Below, piece after piece: positions 20,901 to 31,415 of a stretch of 64,000 nt of DNA. The stretch is from Hypoxylon rubiginosum. Taxonomy: Eukaryota; Ascomycota; Sordariomycetes; Xylariales; Hypoxylaceae. The notes under the pieces are model-generated. The model was not told the DNA's origin and did not search any database. It worked only from the letters and a program-made list of their open reading frames with translations. The stretch lies in the NCBI GenBank assembly GCA_902806565.1, contig CADCXA010000025.1, forward strand, positions 2,852,001 through 2,916,000. The letters are read 5' to 3'. The position numbers and the translations under genes are program-made. Every line of letters starts with the position of its first letter. The first letter of the stretch is position 1.

Positions 20901-22159
20901 GGTGATGATTAGCTACGGCCCTGTTTTAGAAAGTGGTGGATCTTACGCCAGACATGGTGAAGCCGCTGCTCGAAGTCCTGACCGCTTCCGTACACTACAC
21001 GCTGGAGCATGCTATGTGTCTTCTCCTGTATAGGAGGAAGGGTAGGAGAAACTGCAGGCGGAGAAGCAAGGGGTAAAGGCGAATATAAATATGGTGTAGC
21101 AGGATGTGTGACATCCTGCTCTGACGAACGGCTGAAGTCCGAGTATGTTGATGACCCGTCCTTAAGCAGCCGTCTTACACTTTGCTGAAGCTCTTCATGC
21201 CTGTTGAAAGTTATTTGGAGAGCTCGCTCAGTGCTAGAAGAGGGCGCCAGTGAGTCCGAATCAGATCCTATTGCCCGCGTGTGCAATAGCGGAAGCTTCG
21301 TACCTGCCGAGTTGCTCGCTACGACGGTGGTCTGCGTCTCCTGAGAGATTGGAGGTAGCCCATGTTCGTCATGATCCGAAAAAACCTGTGATGTAACGGT
21401 TGACTTGCTCATATTTCCCGTGTCAGTTAACTCATAAAAAGCTTTATTTGGGTCTAGCTTTAGACCAGCTGGCGAGTGCAACCGACTAGGCAGGGGGCTG
21501 GGGCTGGGACTGGGACTAGTCGTATGTACACGACCTCTATCAAGAATCGAGAGCACGCTCGAAGGCCTTTCTTCATCATCCGGGTCACATTCAGTGTCAA
21601 TCTCGGAAGGAATACTCCTCGTCCTTTTAGGAGTCGGACTCCCTGGCCATTCATCAGGATAGCGCTTGAAGCGTCGGCTCCTCTCAGGAGAGGGTTCATC
21701 ATGAACATGATGCGAGCTAGAAGCCGAAACCGAGGAACGTGGAGTTGCGTTGGCAGTCCCGACATCATCTAGAATAGCTCTGAGAAGAGCTATCAATTGG
21801 CGTCGTTCAGGCTCAGTAGTAGCTCTAGGCAACTGGGTGGGGTAAGGCGCCACTCCAGGTGTGGCAAGTGGTTTCTTAACCCATTTGCTATGAATCTCCT
21901 TTGCCCCCTGATCGAACAGGCTGTGAATTACCGTATGTTTTCCCCGGAAGTATTGGACCTTAAGCTGCTCATAATATCGCAGCTCCGAGTAATACTGCAG
22001 AGATCGCTTCTTCTGTGGGGATAAATCTGGCGGGGACCGCCTGAGATTTAGATTATATGTATTGGAAAACTCGAGGAACCAGATATCGAACTCGGCAGCG
22101 TTGACTCGTCTTTTAGAGGGTGTGGAGGGGAGAGGACTGGGATCAAGCCGCGGAGCCAT
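17952..22159 (-). CDS. RNA-dependent RNA polymerase of the RNA-silencing (QDE-1/SAD-1/RRP) family
   Basis: Exons 22159-20947, 20898-20125 and 20074-17952 join to a 1,369-residue protein. The enzyme copies aberrant single-stranded RNA into dsRNA that feeds Dicer in quelling or meiotic silencing. The double-psi-barrel active-site motif DYDGD lies at about 997-1001 (bases 19059-19073) inside LSGGDYDGDIAWVCWEP, so the three catalytic aspartates are intact. Other family blocks are YDQAPFVVRWEILRVAL, GRSTYAYMVVDFLGILEEDEVHLGFS, VLVARTPAHYPSDIQKVKAVF and the C-terminal SFCFKMYYKKSSAFVWHMAGRQLA. Residues about 120-370 form a long Ser/Pro-rich, probably disordered segment. Introns are 48 and 50 nt, the second with CTAAC. 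The fungal clade (QDE-1, SAD-1 or RRP-3) cannot be assigned without a tree. Confidence 0.93.
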
Positions 22160-22984
22160 GCTCCATGCTACGTTTGATGTATGTGTTTACCACGTAGCAA
22201 AGTTCGAAAGCTTGATCCAATCACTCCGCGACCCGAACGGACGGACTGTGCCACTTGCTGCAAGTCGGAGGCTAAAGTGGAAATGCCAAAGGGTTGCGTG
22301 CGTGGGTTTGCCTAGCTACCTAGGCCACATTAGCTTCGAGAACCAATCAGTGTCATCGCATGTCATCGCTAGCACCACACAATGTTTGTGTACAACGCAA
22401 GACTATGCGGATATAAGCAACAAAGGAGGTATATAAGCACGGAACAAGGCCATTCTTCCCAAGTCCCGAATCCCCACTGCGGAGGATTATAGTGTCACGT
22501 ACCTAACAGACTTTCTACTTTCCGGCAGTTCGATTGGATAGCTTTGACTAGGAGCAAGGTGTAATGTGTGGGGCAGTTTCGGAAGAGGGAGTGTAAGACA
22601 ATTAAGATTGATTGGTAGCGAATCGATCTTGGTGGCGGACGTGGTGGTGGGAGTTTCCTCGTAACGCGAACTTGACACGAGATAACGAGATAGATCTAAA
22701 ATCACCAAAAAGAGAAGCGTGATTTTGGGTGTTTGCCAGGTAGGTAGGGTAGTTGGGCAAGGGGGCGCGTTAAGTTAAGTTTACCGGCATTACCAGCCCT
22801 GCCAACCCAGGTTCAGCCCTGTCCAAACGACCAAATTCCACCTGAGCTGCACCCCTAATTTTACATAATATTCTGCATAACTTCAAACCCATATCCCATA
22901 CCGTTTCTGAATCCACCGTATAATAAATAATAAACGGACGGTAATTATTCGTCTCTTATTAGAGCGATACATTTCTTCAAGAGC
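22160..22984. other. Upstream region of the RNA-dependent RNA polymerase gene
   Basis: The region lies between the polymerase start and the 3' end of the kinase-like gene, which is on the same strand. No coding frame is convincing. Confidence 0.5.
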
Positions 22985-23791
22985 CTACTCGCCATCATTA
23001 TCTTCCAACACCATAACACCCCCTCTCCCGTCGTTCTCCTCTAGCTGTTCCCGTAATCCCTCCAACTCTCCCGTCAACTCTCTCTCGTCCTGGCACCTGA
23101 TGGTGGTCTCGAAATCAATTAGCACTGCCTCCCCCTTCCCATCCCTGATCAAGAAGTTATGCTTGTTAACATCACCATGCTTGAGCCCCAGGGCATGCAG
23201 TCTCTTTAACACGCGCTGACATTTCTCTAGATCGTTAACCTCTGCTGTGTACCCTGGGATGTTCTCGAGCAGAAAGCCAATCACACGCCCAGCTTCGGTG
23301 ACATGTCCCAGAAACTGTGGCCCAATACCTTGGCCGTTGATCCAGCCGTAGGCTGTCGTCTCCATCTCCATTACGGGGATCTGCCACGGGAATTCGGCAA
23401 ATTTATAGACCTGATGTTTAAAGAGAGGGCAGGTGACGAGGCGTATATTTTGTCGCATACGATCGACCCATGTGAGTTGGAGATGGTCGATTTTCTTGTC
23501 GTGCCATATATTCTTGACAGCTGGAAGATCACGCCGGGTGGAGGTAACGAAGATAGCGTTCCCAGTGGTCTTGTCCTTCGCAACGCGGCCTTCGTTCCAA
23601 TCCCCCGGGGGGAAAGTTGGCAGCTCGGATTTGAGGGCCGGTTCGAAAGATATGTCATCCGGGGGGATCACGCCGGGTTCGATGGTAATATACTTGATAT
23701 CCTTCCCGTCGACGAGGAAGCGATACTCGCTCACGCCATCCGGATCGGCAAGGCACGCCTGAAGTTGGATGTCTGGAGATGTGTGGGGCAT
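22985..23791 (-). CDS. Fungal protein kinase-like (phosphotransferase-fold) protein
   Basis: A single exon of 269 codons starts at ATG 23791 (MPHTSPDIQLQ); the upstream in-frame extension uses only a TTG. The C-terminal half is a compact kinase-like lobe: LKHGDVNKHNFLIRDG corresponds to the catalytic loop HGDxxxxN, and AVLIDFETT to the metal-binding DFG-like strand. MEMETTAYGWINGQGIGPQFLGHV resembles the hinge region. The N-terminal lobe is poorly conserved and has no clear glycine loop. Similar fungal proteins are often labelled 'alpha-galactosidase A' in databases, which is not supported by any galactosidase motif here. Whether it phosphorylates small molecules (as in the aminoglycoside/choline kinase group) or proteins is unknown. 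The very C-terminus is acidic and Gly-rich. Confidence 0.75.
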   Translation of the reverse strand: MPHTSPDIQLQACLADPDGVSEYRFLVDGKDIKYITIEPGVIPPDDISFEPALKSELPTFPPGDWNEGRVAKDKTTGNAIFVTSTRRDLPAVKNIWHDKKIDHLQLTWVDRMRQNIRLVTCPLFKHQVYKFAEFPWQIPVMEMETTAYGWINGQGIGPQFLGHVTEAGRVIGFLLENIPGYTAEVNDLEKCQRVLKRLHALGLKHGDVNKHNFLIRDGKGEAVLIDFETTIRCQDERELTGELEGLREQLEENDGRGGVMVLEDNDGE

Positions 23792-25066
23792 CTTGCCGTG
23801 AGTGTGCAGACTTTCGCGAGTAGCCTTGTACAAGTAAGGACTTGCTGCTCTAGAAACGACCTTAGTGCGACATGTATGTCCAGGTTACAAATTTGGAAGC
23901 AGCCCAGGCGATCTTGATTAGACCAATAAACTTTCGATGCTGTTATCAGGTTGTTGGTTGTTGGTTGTGATCAAGTCGGAGACTCGATCACACACTGATA
24001 GGTATTATACCGGCTGCCGATGACAGGAGTCGGGAGATTGACATACAGAGCAGTACAAGAATATGTACTATTACTTATTACTTACAATAATACACCTAAT
24101 GGATTTTGTTGGCTGAATTGGCGGTCTATTCACACAGAAGATGCTCGGACTGCTAAACGCATCACGGTTTTGAATGCATCTTTACTAACCGTCGATGTGT
24201 TACGTTATAATGGGAAACGGTCGTATTTCTGATATTAAGAGTTATGTAAGCTTAATTGTTATGGAGACTTTGGAAGCCCAGCGGGATGGCCCGAGCTTGG
24301 GCGGCTTCATCGACGTTACGAGCCGAATGGGTCTAGCGTAACGTGTGAAGGGCACCTGGGCAGTTGGAGGGCTGGGGGTGCGGCAGACGAAACGACAAGT
24401 CGGGCTTAGCGGAGACATGCGGGGATGTCCATAACTTTGTACCAGATTGGATCTTATCGATTTGTTGGACCTCCGTGTTAGGTAGGAGGAGGGTAAGAGG
24501 AGGTTAAGAGAGGCAGGTATCTCACTAAGGACCCTAAAGGAGCGGTACGTTTTTCCGTTCGGTGGCAACCCCCCCCTCCCCTTAACCTTGGATGTCCCAG
24601 GTGCCACAGGTGTCCACTAAGCTCCCTAGCTCCCTTGAACCGCCCTCTAATGCCTCGGAAAGTTCGGAGACTTGTCTAAAAAGGCTTGGCACGCTCATGT
24701 CTTTCTACATCCGCAGATGCAGCGACTACCTACTTCGTACAGTAATTCCCATCCAACTTTTTGCCCCGCTCCTTAAACAACGGGCTCACAGATCTTCGGT
24801 TTTCGGCATTCAACCTTCTTATTGTTCTTCCATTCTCCAATCTCCAAGCCTTGCTGATCTGTTCGACACTGTCTCGACAGTCGTTTTTCTGCGCTAACGC
24901 CGTAACCCTTGATCGGCTACTCTAGCCGGGTCACTGGTTCCTATTCCTCTATTGGAAGCCTTGGCCATTGGGGCGAGGCCAAAACTCCAAGTTCCAAGTC
25001 TAGCTCTAGCCTTTGGTGTGTGGCGGGGGGCTTTTATTTTTCGCATTTTTATATTTGATATTGGCT
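23792..25066. other. Upstream region of the first Zn2Cys6 regulator
   Basis: This is a long divergent spacer between the kinase-like gene and the regulator. The open frames found in it are short and do not resemble known proteins. It presumably contains both promoters and 5' UTRs. Confidence 0.5.
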
Positions 25067-27851
25067 ATGTCACCAGAACGAGATATCAACCAGGTTCCTA
25101 TTCAGGACCTCACTCCCGAACAGGCTTCCCATATCATCCATTCTCATCGCAAAGTACGATACGGTATGTTATGTCAACTGGCTATACCCATGGCGTCTCG
25201 TTGCACAGAGTGACCCCCTTTGACGAATCATTTCTTCTTGGAGTTGGCGGTGTTCATGGCTTACAAGTGCTTTTAGGTACGGCATGTTGGCCATGCAGGT
25301 ATGTGGCGACCGAGCGTAATATCTCCTGTCCAAACTAAAGCTCTATTCTCTATCTAGGCAACGGAAGGTGAAATGTGACAACAAGCAACCTTGTGAGAAC
25401 TGCGTGAAGAGAGAACACCCTCAGCTATGTTCTTATAAGCCCAACCGCTCGAGCGCCTCTAAGCAAGCGTCCATGCCGGCGGAAGCTCACCACCACGGGA
25501 AGAAGAGGCCGCATTCTCCTGATGACAGTGTTAACAATGACCAAGGCAGTGATCATCAACCTGATGGCTGGCCTCAAGCGCTAGGTGTGCTTCGCCGAAT
25601 ATCTCAGTCAACTAATTTTGCTGACTGGCATATTTCAAAAGATGAACCAGAATCTGTAGAAATTTCGCGCTATGTCGGTCAGAATAGTATCCCTGCCTTA
25701 TTGAGAGATCAGCCGTCCCCAATAGAGACTAAAGATGGCGTTGATATACGTCGTGATATGCGTCCGATCCTCGGGCTCGACAATTCCGCGCCATTTCCCT
25801 TGATGTCGTCAAAACACCTGGACCGGCTGACTCAGGATATCTTTTCCGAACTTCCTTCAGATCGGGAAGTGATGATGTAAGTTAACACAATACAATTAGT
25901 CTACTATCGATATCCTATTATCGTCCTACTAACTTAACTTTCAAAAGTCTATTCAGGGCTTACAAGGAGATAACACACCCATTTTGGGGATTTGTCATCG
26001 ATATTGACGACCTCGAATCTCGCATTATGATCTATCTAGAAGAACGAGCAAAAAATGCTAGAGAACAGGGCAAGTCAAATAGGCGTGTCTCCGCATCGTG
26101 GCTGGCCATCCTGTTCTCTGTCATGGCTGTCGGTTCACAGTATCGCGACTCTCCTTACCATATTCGGACGCGAGATGCTCAGAGATATGTTCAGATCTCA
26201 TTCCATTTCCTTAGACTGGGTAACTTTCTACTACGGTATATCACAGATCCAAGCATGCAGTCAATGTTCCGAATCTAATACTTTATTATAGGCCTAACTT
26301 GGATTCCATTCAAGCACTCCTTCTGACGGGATTCTGTCTTTTAAACGACATGAAAGCCGAGGCTTCCTGGGCCTTGATCGGCATGACTTGCCGATTAGCA
26401 CAATCACTTGGGCTTCATCGAACTGTGACGCACGACGAGAACAGCTCAACCGAGGTCGCGGCAAAAGCATTTGCACGAAGAAAGCTATGGTAAGAGCGAT
26501 GCGGTATTCCTTTACATTCAACCCACTAACACGTCTTAGGTGGACCTGTCTGTGGCACGATACGTTGACGTCGCTGTCTTTCGATCGGTAAGTCTCAATT
26601 TGTTGTAGTGTTGACCGTGTTGCTTACGATTACTATCAGCCCCAATATGACCAACATCCAATGTTGTCCGATCCCGTTATCCCCAAATTCTAGCGGCGAG
26701 GGATTATCGTATATTGAAGCGATGTATACTCTTTGCCAAGTGATATCGGCGAGGCTCAACCCAGACGCCACTGATGATTATACGTACGAGAAAATTACCG
26801 AGAATTGCGACGCTATCGAGGACATCCGCAATCAAGTGTATCCCCAGCTGCGCAGCAAGGAAGCCTGCAAAAGTGTAGTCGATAAATTGCAACATTACGC
26901 CATTCGCTTGCACACAGCCTTCGTAGTTTCTGTCTGCTGTCGTCCAGCTCTCCGTCGGGACTGTACTAATCTAGGCGACACGGAAAAGAAAGCCCTAGCT
27001 GACAGGTGCAAGATCAATTTGACCGAGACAGTCAGGATGTTCCTCTCAATGCACCAACTATCCTTCATTCCGACTAGAAGTTGGGCTTTCACATACCATG
27101 GACTTTCTTCCGCTGTTCTGCTCGGCATATTATGCGAAACAAAGCAGGACCCGGAGGTGCGTCAGCTGCAGGGCGACCTGATTTCCGCTCTATCGGCAGC
27201 CGCAGCCAAGGAGCAAACCAGTCCTACCCCCGAGCATATTCCCAAGATTGATAGGGATATTGAATTATCAGGTCCTCTTTCGAGAGCATTGACGGCGCTA
27301 AAGAACATATACGATTATGGTTCTCTCCACGGAGCATCCGGAGTTAAAAGCGAGAGCGCGTCTGGCACTCGGACGCCGACCGGAGGTATTATTCCACAAG
27401 GCTTTCAGAATAGCAATCAATTCCGCCTGCAGCCTGGATTCGACAGGCATCAGGATGCCGCCCTTGCTATGGCGGAATTGCAAAATGGAAACAGTCTCTC
27501 GGATTTTGCAACGTATGACATTTTCTATGCTTGTCTGGTAGATGTCTAGGTACATTACTGACAAATGGGTACAGGACTATGCCGTACCAACCATCAATCC
27601 AACAACCCTTGGGAATACCGGACCTAAGCCAGCTAGATCCCACAACATTGGCACCAATGGACCTTTACGACTCGATCTTCTGGGGTAAGTGTCTAGCTTT
27701 TTATCTAGGTAGATATTCTGAATCTCATGGTCTTCGAAGCTAATTCAATTGGATAGAATCGCCCGATCCGTTCTACACCGGTGCTGATATGAACTTTGAC
27801 TTTCTCCCACAAGCTCCTCCAGGGCAGTCGCAGCAGCAGTACTATTTCTAG
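25067..27851 (+). CDS. Zn(II)2Cys6 transcription factor with fungal-specific regulatory domain
   Basis: Nine exons (25067-25163, 25277-25298, 25358-25876, 25948-26235, 26292-26489, 26540-26587, 26640-27512, 27575-27684, 27757-27851) join in frame to 749 residues. The DNA-binding cluster near residues 35-63 reads CWPCRQRKVKCD, then CENC and a final Cys in HPQLC, so six cysteines are present. It is assembled across a 22-nt microexon (25277-25298). The middle region is the fungal-specific transcription factor domain: NLDSIQALLLTGFCLLND, SWALIGMTCRLAQSLGLHR, ARRKLWWTCLWHDTLTSLSFDRP. The C-terminus has an acidic/aromatic activation-type tail and a QQQYYF end. It is convergent with the amidase gene, 448 bp away, which makes it a candidate local regulator of the amidase and permease (inference). 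Several AGs compete near exon 4, so its acceptor could shift slightly. Confidence 0.88.
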
Positions 27852-28299
27852 TGCTGAATGATGATGAATCATGAGGCGTTTGGCAAGTCACCCGGTGACC
27901 TAGGTGTTACCTTTGCCTCTCACTTTTGATCTCCGTATCGATGACGCTGGATTTCGAGTTTGGGGTGTTGGCCTATGAAAAGTTTAACTCGTGCATTGGG
28001 TACCTGGTTTGGACAGAGAGGGACTTCTAATATGTTGCTGCATTGGAGTTTGTCAAGTGGTTATGACTAAGAAGGTTCCAGGCGTCTCTTCTGTTGATCC
28101 GCGTGTTTTATCACGTTAGATATCCATGTTTACAAAGACCGTGTTTATTATAATTGCATTGGATGAATAGGTAGACATGAATTTCTTAATTTGTTATTGG
28201 CCGCAATGATCTAAGTCTACTTCTGCGAGTTTCTTGTCTGTCTACTAGCCTGACCTACCTCCTGACCCGCGTCTAGATAGCCTGGAGAAGATCTAATGC
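27852..28299. other. Convergent 3' spacer between regulator and amidase
   Basis: The spacer is 448 bp with the 3' ends of both genes. It has an ACCTAGGT palindrome at 27898-27905. No gene is seen. Confidence 0.6.
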
Positions 28300-30193
28300 C
28301 TAAGACAATATGTCGAGTACAACCTTGCACATTTCGACACATTTTTCTTCCTCCAACCTCTGCGCCACTAGCTGCAGGTTTATCGGCATTCCGTGTACAG
28401 CCTCGGGGTTGTCTATGTGGCAGTTAAGTATGTCTGTCTGGCAATTAGAGGATCCGCAAATCGAGACTTACATTCGGATTGGATTTCCTTGTCAAGATCT
28501 GATAGGGGCTTGTACGAATCGCCTAGCGCGACGTCGAGGGATTTGTCAACGGTTATGCCCGTGGGAAAGGAGATGCAGGCGTAGTCTAGGACGTTGTAAA
28601 CACCGGTGTAGCCGACTAGGTAGTGAATGTTGTTAGTATTCAATGAGGCATGCTAGTGAACAATATTCGAAAAAGAGAAAAGAAAAAAGTAGAAACGCAA
28701 CAAGATGAACCGTAGATGGGACCCAGTCACTCACCGTGCTTGAACTTGCCGTTCTCCACGCTACTATACGGCGTCGTGGGACACAAGATGGCGTCGATGC
28801 CCGCCTCCAGCCAGCGGTCCAGGTACCTCTTCTGGTACTCCTGGCGGTCGAGGTGCAGCTGCCAGTACTCGTACGCGCCCAGCTCCCGCGCCGCGCCCTC
28901 GCCGTACATGTGCATCTCGGGGTGCAGCGGCTCGCCCGTGCGGTCCAGCTCCCGCCGGATCGCCCTCCCGCCGTCCGCCACGAACATGCGCCCCAGCAGC
29001 GCGAGCCCCGCCGCCTGGTCCGCCGACGACCACGCCGCCACCTCGTGGCCCGCGGCCTCGAGTCTCGCTACGGCCTGCCGCAGCGCCCGCGTCACGGGAG
29101 GCGTCGGCAGCGCTACGCCGTCGTCCCACATGACGGCGACGCGCAGCTTCGGGGGGAGGGACACGGCGCGCCACGGGATCGGCAGGCACCGCGGGTCCAG
29201 GCGCCAGGGCCGCGCGCCGACGACGGTCGAGGAGAAGAGGGCTAGGTCGGCGAGGGTGCGGGCCAGGGGCCCGTTGACGGACTGCACGGCTTCTTGGCCG
29301 GGCATGCCGGAGCGGCAGCGCAGCGTGGGGAAGCGGCCGAAGCTGGGGCGCAGGGTGAAGATGCCCGTGCAGGCGGCGGGGATACTTGAAACGTTCGAGA
29401 TTAGCATTGTGTCGTCAAGCATTCCGACAAGCGTTTCCAATCATCAGAGTTTCAAGAGAGCCAATCCAATCACCACACCAAAAACTCACCGGAGGGAGCC
29501 GCCGATGTCGGTGCCGACGCCGAGGGGGCTTCCCCGAAAAGCAAGCAGCGCGCTCTCGCCGCCCGAGGACCCGCCGCTCGTCAGGCGGCGGTTCCGCGGG
29601 CTGACGGTGCGGCCCGTGACGTTGTTGACGGTCTCGGCGATCATCATGGCGGTCGGGACGCTGGTCTTGACGTAGAAGACGGCGCCGGCGCCGCGCAGCA
29701 CGTCCGCGAGGACCGACTCCCGAAGCGCCGGGTCGCCGACGTGCGACGCGAAGCCCACGGTCGAGTCGAGGCCCGCCAGGTTGAAGTTGTCCTTGAGCGA
29801 GACGGGCAGGCCGTGCAGGGGCCCCACGGGTTCACCGGTGCGGGACAGGTGCGCGTCTAGCTCCTTGGCCGTCGCGAGGGCGCGCGCGAAGCACGTCTCG
29901 GAGAGGCAGTTGACGAGCTGGTGGGCGGCGGCGGCGCGCTTGCAGAAGGCGCGCGTGACGGTCTCGGATGTCAGCTCGCCGGACGCGAGTTTCGGCAGCA
30001 GCTCGGCGGCCGTCTGGCCCGTGATGGATAGTTCTTCGGGGGTGAACCATCCCGAGCGTTCCGGGAACCCGGTCACGTCGTCCTGGTCGGCGGGCGGCAG
30101 GAGGTGGCTCGGGATGCGCCACTCCTCCGGGATCGAGCTCGACAGGTCCTCGCGCTTCTTGGCGGCGATCGCCTCCCAGTTCTTCGCTGTCAT
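28300..30193 (-). CDS. Acetamidase-type amidase (amidase signature family)
   Basis: Exons 30193-29490, 29384-28735, 28615-28472 and 28412-28300 join to 536 residues. The enzyme hydrolyses amides to acids plus ammonia. The Ser-cisSer-Lys triad is complete: Lys134 (VSLKDNF), the cis-Ser in GGSSGGE (about 207-213) and the nucleophile Ser233 in GTDIGGS. The start MTAKNWEAIAAKKRE to SIPEEWRIP resembles fungal acetamidases (AmdS group). The last exons give YNVLDYACISFPTG and NPEAVHGMPINLQLVAQRLEEEK, the normal family end. All introns have GT-AG ends, and the intron before exon 3 has a CTAAC branch site. No signal peptide is present, so it should be cytosolic. It is divergent from a Dal5-type permease over a 1.2-kb shared promoter with GATA sites, suggesting use of an imported amide or ureide as nitrogen source. 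The coding GC is high, creating long antisense open frames. Confidence 0.93.
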
Positions 30194-31415
30194 CTCTGAT
30201 GATTTTCTGGCTAAGAGTCTCTAATGAGTTTCACACGATCTACTTTTCTCTTTGGAATTCGAAAAGAGTAGGTTAAGGGTATTGTCAGATTGGTTATGGT
30301 AGACTTAGGTAACAGTGAAGGACGTCAGAATTCCGACTTAAGCTTCGATACTACCGTAGCTATAGCATATTATTTATATGGTAGACAAGGTTATTCGAAT
30401 TCGCCTGATTATTTATTATATATTAAAAGGAACCAGACTTGTAAGTTGAGAGGGAGGACCGAGTTATCCAAATCGGACGTCCGATATCGTTGCCCGTCCT
30501 CTCTCCGCCTGCGTCCCCCGTGTCGCGCTAATAAAGGCCGACCTAAGGCTTTGTTCTCCGCCCAACGCATTATTGTGCTTGTGCTTGCGAACCCTGTATA
30601 CGTATGTTAGGTAGGTATGTAGGTACTACTGCAAACGAGTGTATTCCGTAAGGCAGAGTAGGCTAGATATCTTGATGGCACTAACATGAATAAGCGAGCA
30701 ATCCGAGAAGGGATTTGAAAGCAATAAGAAACCCCGGGCTTTATCTGTTAGCGATATCTCAACCGGAGCTCTCCTATCTCGCGAAGGGGGTCCGATTTCT
30801 TTTTCGGCGATATAGATAGCGCTCGATTGCCAGCCACAAAACTGGTGCAGTCGGCCCGGGGGTATTGTTATCTCACCTCACCCATATCTCCCAAAGGCAA
30901 CACTTAGCGTCATTCCGCTCGATAACACCCTCGTGAATTGGAAAGCTGACGCGAGAGAAAAGGGACGAGACCCATAGCCGTTTGATGGAAAAAATTTCCG
31001 CTCTTGTGGACCTGATCACTTGTCCCCCTGAAAATATTCCATTCCTGTGACCAAGTTACACTAGTTCTACCCTGCGTATAGCGGGTGTAGTGTTTCTTCT
31101 TATCTAGAGCTTCCCCGCAAATTCCGGCATCGCGGACCCTCGACTTGCAGATTCAGATTGCGGTTCAGATAGCGAAACTTCGCCAGGAACGGCTTTCCGC
31201 AAGGGGGATCTCTGGGCACTCCCTGCTTAGCTTCTGGGGGTCATATATACATACCTAGTAGGTATATATATATATATCTATACTTTATATATATCGTATG
31301 GAGGCCGCCGCATGCTGCGACGTAACCTGTTGGGTCTCGCCAGTGTAACCGCGATTACGTGTGTACCTTTTTCTCCTTCTTATCACTGCCACACGAGAGC
31401 AGCTACAGACACAAG
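30194..31415. promoter_or_regulatory. Shared divergent promoter with clustered GATA-factor (HGATAR) sites
   Basis: This is the shared 5' region of the amidase and permease genes. HGATAR-type sites, the binding motif of AreA/NIT2 nitrogen regulators, occur on either strand at 30741-30746, 30774-30779, 30814-30819, 30868-30873, 30920-30925, 31100-31105 and 31167-31172. That is seven in about 430 bp, while the first 540 bp have none. Some are close enough to pair. The site count is by eye; binding is inferred from the motif. Confidence 0.55.

Noticed and set aside
22985..23791. Alpha-galactosidase A
   Set aside because: The name is common for such fungal proteins in databases, but the visible motifs are kinase-like (HGDxxxxN, DFE) and no glycosidase motif is seen.
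28716..29675. 319-codon plus-strand open frame
   Set aside because: It is antisense to the GC-rich amidase exon 2, which has full catalytic and splice support. The translation is Arg/Ser/Pro-rich shadow sequence.
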